DNA of 64,000 bases from Theristus sp. LFF4_11 (taxonomy: Eukaryota; Nematoda; Chromadorea; Monhysterida; Xyalidae), in the NCBI GenBank assembly GCA_030248135.1, contig JASANC010003237.1, forward strand, positions 1 to 64,000, given 5' to 3'. This document shows, piece after piece, positions 57,195 through 64,000 of this stretch. How positions within the stretch are numbered: position 1 is the first letter of the stretch; every line of letters begins with the position of its first letter. The translations under genes and the position numbers were made by a program. Under the pieces are notes generated by a model, which saw only the letters and a list, made by a program, of their open reading frames with translations, did not search any database and was not told the origin of the DNA.

Positions 57195-60100
57195 ATGAGC
57201 AACTCCACAATCGCTGCGCACGACAAATCGAACGACGGCAGAGGAAGCGGCGACAGCAGCAACGATCTGCTTGATGACAGCAACGTTTATGTGCAGGAAC
57301 TCAGAAAGGTGTTATTTTGCTAGTGTTTGTCCTTTTTGTCCGCAGTTCGTGTTAGATAGAATTTGAAAGTTGAAACTTGAAACTTGTAACTTGATAAAAG
57401 TAACAAAACCGTACGGGTACTGTGATGTGGCCGTCAGAAACATAATTTTGCATAAACCTGTTGGTCCACTGTTTTTGCAGCTGTTCAAATCGTGCGACTC
57501 GACGGGCACCGGTCGTTTAGACGCGAGTGACCTCAGCCGCCTGTGTGAGCGGCTGCAGCTTGCTGCGCATTCAGCGTTCGTCATCGAGCAGTTGCTGCCG
57601 ATCGAGGCTGACGGCGAACGCGCCAGTGACATAGACTTTCAGGTGACGCGACGTTTTGCGAACGATTCTGCTGGGCGGTCGAGTTGTGGTGAAAAAAATC
57701 GATCCCGTCATGGTTTGCTCAAGCGATTCGTGCACTCCTCGATCCTGTGCACAGTTCGATTCCCACAAGAAGTGTTTCGCCGTGCGTGCGACGGTGTGGT
57801 GCAGGTGCTGTCATGCAGTGCACACACCGACGAAGCTCGATTTGCGACAGACCGCGTATGGCGGCAAGTGCACCACACGACACACGTACCATATCCATCA
57901 TTCGTAAAATCCACCCAACGACAAAGTTACCGTCACAGGCTTTCAAGAATCGTTTCGTCCAACTGCTGCCGGAGATTGTGGAGTTGAATGAGGAAGACGG
58001 CGAGGAGGGCGACCACAACGACAACGGCAACGAGCGGCACGAGGAGGCGGACGAGCAGTCGCCGGGCACCTCGAACGACGCCATCAGCGACTGCGGCCTG
58101 TCGGACGACGTCGTCGGCTCCGGCACCACGACGCCGCATCACCATCGCCATCGACCCAGCTCCGTCGTCGCGGTCGCACGGGCGCAGTTGCGCAAAACGG
58201 TCGCCAGTTTAGGGCTGGCCGACCATGGATATCTCGGTTGGTTGGGCTGTGTAGACTGGTGTTGTGGGATTGTGCCTTGTGTGATTTGGAGGGAAGATGT
58301 TTGCCGTGCTCATGGTTGTTTTGAGCTTTCGTTTGAAAATTTCACGTTTTGCGGTTGTTGAACAGTGAAACAGATACTGACGTTACAGACACAGATGCAG
58401 ACACCGAAAACGCAAGATTCATATCACAATTTTCTGAACACAATTTTGTACCACCTGACCAACGACACTCCGTCATAATGCACTTTTGTTTTTCTCCTCA
58501 GACCGCTACGAAACGCGTCTACTGTGCCAGCACGTGCCCGGTCTGTCGTCGATGACTCTGGACGAGGTGCATCAAACGTTTCGAATGGCTGACACCGATC
58601 TGGACGGTCAGATCACGGTGGCCCAGTTTGAGCGTGTCTTCATTCGTCAACAGTTGGGCCGACGGACACCGCCGGATTTAGTGAGCAACCAGGCGATCAT
58701 GCCGTCGGTGCAGTCGAGAGGACCGTCCGTTCAGCAACTGGCAAACAATCATAATAATAGTAATGGCAGCTCACCGGTGGCAGCTAACACGACACTGCCA
58801 AAAACACTGTCGTCGTCGTCGCCGCATAATTCGCCGAACAAATGGACGCTACAAGCGCAGGCTGAGCGCGACAAGTTCATGGCGCTGTCGCCGCTCGACA
58901 TGCGCCTGTTCACGGCACTTGATACGAACCATACGGGGTGACTGGGAGGGCTTGAGTGATTTTGAGTTGGGTTGGTGTTATTGACGTTTTACGTAACCGG
59001 TCGAAACGTAATCTGCGTGCACTTCACGTCGCTTCGAATATCTCAAAATGTTTACTTGATTGGCCTTCATTGAAAAGTAGGGGACGAGCAATTTCGAATA
59101 CGTGCCGTGTGCATGCAGGTTTTGGCATGTGGTTTCTTCAATTTTCAGTACAAGTCAAATGACGGAGCTGCTACAATATTGGGAGACGCTCGGTGTATCA
59201 CACGGCATCAAAGTGCTCAAAGTACGTTGTAACCTTTGTTCTTTGTTAACACAGTTGGTTGAGCTTCGTTGTTTTTTTTCGCTTTTTCGTCTTTTCTATC
59301 TCAACACGATAACTGTAAGACTGTTTGTTTCAGGACCTGGACGTTGTGCACTCGAACGAAATCAACCTGTTGACGTTGTCACGCGCGTTGATTTACGAGT
59401 TGTCTGAGAACGCACTCAACTCGGTGCTGCTCAGTGCTGCTTGGACGAGCGTTAGAGATGAACTGAGACACCAAAAGTGAGTCATCTTGGTGTGGAGAGC
59501 ATTTTGCTGTTTTTATTGTATGGCTGGATGTGGAACTAACCTAAATTTGAATGACATTCCGATTTTTTTACTTGGAACCGAATTTTTTGCCAGTTCACCT
59601 AATGCCGATTCTTTCACCAGACAACTATCCGAGGAGCACCGTGCCAAGGCGGCCTATTATTCCAAAGAGGCGCAGTCGATCTCAGCACGACAGACTCTGC
59701 TGATCGAAGAGCTGGACCAGAGTCAGAACAGCATTGAGCGCGCTAGCACCGACAAGTTGAAGTAAAGGCGTTACGTTTTGCACCGTTTGGTCTTTTTGAG
59801 CATTGGCGGTTGTTTTGGCTGCAACCCAGCAAAACAAGAATTCAATTCTTAATTCTGATGCAGCTTGCTTGCTGATTTTTGAGTGTTTAGTCAGTTAGAT
59901 ACAATTTTATCCCGTTAACTTGTTTGCAGAGCACTCGAAACAAAACATCGCCAGCAAACCGCCGAACTTGAGGCACGTTATCGGAGCGAGAAGGAGTTTT
60001 TATCGGCGCAGTTGTCGCAATTAGACGAACAATTGAAACAGTCGAAAACGAACGAATCCGAGATGAGAACACGACAGTCACAGCAGACGAAGGAAATGAC

Positions 60101-61346
60101 GCGCTTGAGGAAGGAGAACAACGACATGACACAGGCGGTCAAGGACATGGAGCAGCTGAACAAGGAGCTCAGGCTGGAGCTGCAAAGGGCCACCGCGTTG
60201 GCGAAACGGGTACGTCTTGTTGGGTTTTGATTAGATTCAGATTTTTATTAAATGTGTTTTCTTGACAGTAGTAGAGATGGCACGAAAAAACAGAAGTGTT
60301 TTGGCTTTTCCACCCACTTCCCATTTGCAGTCGATCACGCTGAACCACGACTCGCACAGTGCGCATGCGCCCAGTGGCCTCGCGAGCGACGGCACCGTCT
60401 GGAAGCATCGCGCCGAGCTGCTGTCGTCGCAGAATAAGGTTGGCGCTCGGTTGTGTTGGTTGCGCATTAAAATGGTTGGTTTGCAATTCATCCATTCAGC
60501 AACAGCTGGCTAGAAAACCGCCCTGCTTTATTTCTGCAGCGTCTAAAAGACAAACTGGACGAACTGCTATCATCGAATCACCCAAACAAACTTCGTGGCG
60601 ACGGTGGCAAACCGCAAGAGACACCGGCGAAACCAGCATCCGGTCACGCGCGCCGCCCGAGGGCGTGCCCAGCGGTGCAGACGCCCGACTTTCAGCGTCA
60701 GTTGAAGCAGCTGAAAGCAAGACGACAGAAAATGAAGCGCACTGCCGACAGTTTGTCAGGCAGGTTTATCGCAGAAATGTCCCTTGTTTTCGTACCTGTA
60801 AACGTTAAGGAATTTCGCAGATTTTGTTGGGTTCCGTTTGTTTTTTGAGCGGCATAATGAGCAGCAGCATTTAGAGACGCGTAGTTGTGTTCAAATATAG
60901 CTACACGGTCACTAAATACTGATTCATGAATACCCCATCAGAGTTTTGAGTTAATACGACCCGAAAAGGAAAGAATACGGACGAAGGAATGTTTCAAGAT
61001 TAGGGCTATACATTTGATGGGCATGCATTCTATTCTCGTGAGACGATTAAGAGGCCCTGAGTGTTCTCGTTTTTGATTTTTATGTTTGCAATTTTCAGAA
61101 ATGGAAAGCGACCTAGAGCCGTTCTTCGTGCGTGCGCGTCACCGCCGCCGCCTGAACAAACGCCAGCGATGCGCACGCTCGGAAAGTCGCTACAGTCGGC
61201 TGATGGCCGTGCTGCAGACAGCGCCCGCGGTCTCGACGTCCACGTCCGATGCGGAGAATCTGCCGCCTGCAGTGGCTGCGGCCTGGATGAGTCGGGGCAA
61301 ACAGACCGGTCAGTTGCACTCCGTGGGTTTTATGCGTTTGGAATAA
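57195..61346 (+). CDS. NIN: Ninein-family centrosomal EF-hand/coiled-coil protein
   Basis: Exons 57195-57308, 57481-57642, 57939-58236, 58502-58937, 59149-59221, 59334-59476, 59621-59761, 59930-60209, 60331-60438, 60540-60759 and 61099-61346 (2,223 bp, 740 aa). EF-hand-like units: LFKSCDSTGTGRLDASDLSR (39-58), TFRMADTDLDGQITVAQFER (in exon 4), RLFTALDTNHTG continuing into TSQMTELLQYWETLG, then DLDVVHSNEINLLTLSRAL. The last two match the ninein segment before its coiled coil. A coiled coil follows at about 410-550 and a basic tail near the end (RARHRRRLNKRQ). Family members anchor microtubules at centrosomes and other organising centres. The protein is much shorter than vertebrate ninein and close to the short insect type. 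Exon 10 uses a GC donor (60760). The 3' end is uncertain: a splice at 61308 to a further exon (possibly at 61750) cannot be excluded. Confidence 0.8.
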
Positions 61347-64000
61347 TGCTTGTGGTAGGGCTGTTTCTGAATGTTCTGTTAAGCGCGCAGCTTACTAAAG
61401 GGGCATTCATGAAGCAGTATTGGTGAAAATGGTGGTTGTTGAAGTGGGTCTTTCTTAGTTTTTTTGTTGATGTAACTGCGCAGCGTACAATAGAGGCATT
61501 CATGTGGCATAGTGATGCATAGTTGCTTCTGCTAGCTTGAAATACTGCTTCATGAATACCGCTTAAGATTCAATACTTTTTTATTTACCAAAAACATTTG
61601 TTTTTCAAAGGTTACAATGTTTTTTTATTAAAAGCAGAAATGTGGAAGCGATGTTTGATAGTTGGCAGAAGCAAGTGGCTGGAACAGTGACTTGCATGTT
61701 GCTCTTGTGTTCCCAACTTGGATTGTGCTGTGTGTTTGTGTTGCGTAGGAACTACGCGTGATGTGGTTGCGCTGCCGACTTTTACATTCGATTCAAACGT
61801 GAACATGCTCTTGAATATTTTAGCTTTTTTCGTTCGCCAACAAAACTATTTATTCAACGAACCGAACCCATTTACCAAGCAGAACACACCAGGCGCAGCC
61901 ATTTTCAAACCAGCCTGTGAGAATTTTTCTTCGCCATTTCACTGTGCTTTACATGCTTGAGTGCATTTTCATTTTCATGTTCTGTTTGTACATTTTTAGG
62001 TTAATCGGTTTTTGCGATTCTTCTTTACTTTTTTATTTTTGTTTGGTCAATTTCACCATGTTTTTACTCGAATGCGTTTTTAATGTGATCGTGGTCGTGG
62101 ACTTGCTTTAAAGACCAATTCAGCTGTTCTCTTGAAAACAACAACAACAACGGTGGTATTTTGAGTTAAACAAGGGGGCCGGCTGGGTATTTTCAGGTGA
62201 GAGACTTTTGAGAATTGTTTGTTTAGAATCGAAAAATACCTCTTTGCACAGGTTTATATGCTGATTGGCTGTGTTGGCGTTGGGTTAACCAATTGCCAAA
62301 CTAGTGCAATTCCACCTTCTATCAAAACTGTGTCGCAGCGTGCGATACAAGCCGTGAGGAAACAAGCTTTTGTTAATTTTGGCGATGTAAATCAGTCAAT
62401 TCAGTAAATCTATTGCCGGAGCGTCTAATCGCGTAATCCGTGGTCATTTGAAAGACTGGTCAAAAGCGTAACCACTACAGTAGCAGGTTGTGCAAACAAA
62501 TGAATTGGCTTGAATGTGCTGGTTTCTGCCACCCGTATTTACGCGTAAACAACGTGAATCACACAAAGCGAAGCCGATTAGTATTTCTACCTTTTTGGGG
62601 GCTAATCTGCAAGGCAGACTGGCTGGTGGAAAATTGTTTCGGAATAAGGTACAGCAGTGTTTTGTCCCGGTGTCTATATATCTGAAATATCTGATTCGTC
62701 GTTGTTGCTTATACGAAAAGTGCGTCTGTGCTGGTGTCTGATTTCAAGTGATTTTCAGTTGCTCTTTTGAGATTTCTTGTTTGTGATTGGCTGAGTCAGT
62801 GTGTGTTTGTGACGTGCGTGTCTTTGGCTGCCGTATTTAGTTGCCATAAGCGAATTTGAGTGTGTGTGTTTGTGTATCTGTAGTTTGGGTGTTCAGACTA
62901 GGTGAATTCAATTGTCTAGTTCTCTCTCTTTACTCCTATTGCTGCTACCAGTATTTATCTACTTACGATTTCACTTTGAAAACACACACATGTGGGCTTG
63001 TTTACATTTGTACGTTCATTTGTGATACACTTCTATTTACAACCGCAATTTCGACCGTAGTACAACAACTAGTGGTTGGTTGAGTAGACGACCACCACGA
63101 CAGGACGTCTACTAGCAATTCGGTTTAGTGTTGTAACAGTTTTTCTTTTCTTTTTACGGCTGCGAGCGATCGTTTCGTGCTGAGTGAATTTGAACTGGAT
63201 GAGGGTTGGGTTATTTGAATAAATAGAACACAGCGTTGGCACACGTTTTCAGACGAAATTTCGCGTCGGAGATTTTGTGAAATTTTTTTACACCACACGC
63301 ATACACACATTTTCACGATGTCTTTTGAAGTTTTAGTCGCTTCCGAACGTACACACATAGAAGATTGATTGGCAAGACTTCTGTGCGAGAAAGTTCAGTT
63401 TTTGCATAACCAAACTCTTTCCCATTGGCTTGTTACTTCTCGGGTGGAGGGGGTGCATTTTGCTGCCCAGACGTTTTGAACTTATGAACAAATGCTCACT
63501 AATATTGCTTCTGAAAAAGGCTTGATAGCACACGTGTCCGTGTCACGTCTGTCGTACCGTACGGACGGCACGGTCAAGAGAAAAAATGATAGATTTGATA
63601 CATTTCTGTCCTTGGGCTTTTTTCAGCAGGTACACGTTGAAAAAACAAACTTTGCGCAAAAATCCGCTGTTTTTTTAGGCCGCTCAAGAAATCGTGTTGT
63701 TTCAAGGTTTCATGTGGCGTCTGTGTGTGATTACGCAGGCCATTTTGACTTGCCGTCGTGTTGCGACACGATAAAACGATATCGGCCGGTGTAATTGCGC
63801 CTTGCCTGCTTGCGGCAGCAGCGGTTATTTGCGCCTTTTCTTGCGTTTCTTCTGGCGCTGTTTTCGGTTTTTATAGCCACCACCACGGCAAGACAACCTC
63901 CGGGGAGCGGTATATATAACACGTTCCGTATTTTACCTCCGGGTGTTGTGGAATAGAAATTTTAAGACCAAATAAAATCTGTTTTGTTGGTGTGCGTGCG
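61347..64000. other. Downstream region, no gene supported
   Basis: This holds the ninein 3' flank and AT-rich sequence. A frame at 61750-61960 with an upstream GTAG acceptor could be an extra terminal ninein exon in phase, but its codon use is unlike the other exons. A (GT)n-like tract lies at 62795-62880. Nothing near the window end is recognisable as an exon. Confidence 0.4.
61403..61560. repeat. Short inverted repeat (MITE-like)
   Basis: GCATTCATGAAGCAGTATT at 61403-61421 is matched inverted by AATACTGCTTCATGAATACC at 61541-61560. A related phrase, ACTGATTCATGAATACCCC, occurs at 60917-60940 in the last ninein intron. Confidence 0.5.

Noticed and set aside
61061..61426. Alternative reading frame across the last ninein exon
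   Set aside because: The frame beginning with MESDLEPFF has the strong third-position G/C bias of the neighbouring exons. The competing frame needs a canonical GT donor at 60764 but lacks that bias.
61750..61960. Extra terminal ninein exon
   Set aside because: Phase is possible from a donor at 61308, but codon use and composition differ from the other exons, and a stop follows within 13 codons if exon 11 is not spliced. Left out of the CDS and mentioned only.
63731..64000. Basic open frame at the right edge that might be the start of another gene
   Set aside because: Short, no family similarity, no splice context, and cut by the window edge.

Overview
This is intron-rich animal DNA. A nematode, or a close relative, is the best guess. 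The main clue is a 1.4-kb array at 54.65-56.03 kb that reads TTAGGC on the minus strand, the telomere unit of nematodes. The genes also fit an ecdysozoan: short GT-AG introns, a compact EF-hand ninein, and divergent ionotropic-receptor-like proteins. The many ancestral introns (53 ACC exons) argue against a Caenorhabditis-like genome and suggest an early-branching nematode lineage; this is inference. Exon models were built by hand from ORFs, splice signals and protein-family similarity. In every gene the summed exon lengths are divisible by three and the intron phases agree.

Layout: (1) 0-5.2 kb is a large imperfect palindrome. hAT transposase remnants lie at its centre and the 5' half of an HSPA13 gene is in both arms. 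The left copy is broken; the right copy continues into an intact HSPA13 gene (3741-7256, +). (2) 8035-14249 (-) is a K-Cl cotransporter of the SLC12A family, convergent with HSPA13. (3) 14.3-19.0 kb is gene-free, with tandem repeats, long G/C runs and several small TIR elements. (4) 19047-21255 (+) is OSTC, a subunit of the oligosaccharyltransferase. (5) 23030-51151 (+) is a full-length acetyl-CoA carboxylase (53 exons, about 2,470 aa). Its intron 3 holds a 2.85-kb foldback element flanked by TTAA. Its 9.4-kb intron 26 holds four tandem antisense genes for ionotropic-glutamate-receptor-like proteins. (6) 51.2-57.2 kb is repeat-rich: a copy of a repeat also found in ACC intron 26, direct hairpin repeats, the block-structured telomeric array, and an inverted-repeat unit carrying an orphan exon. 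(7) 57195-61346 (+) is a ninein-type centrosomal protein. (8) 61.3-64.0 kb holds no gene I can support.

Most host genes are unrelated housekeeping functions: ER chaperone-like ATPase, ion transport, N-glycosylation, fatty-acid synthesis, centrosome. The most unusual content is the nested receptor cluster. All four members keep M1, M3 and M4-like helices and an S1/S2-like fold but have no room for the M2 pore loop. The other notable items are the interstitial telomeric array and the repeated occurrence of large inverted duplications.
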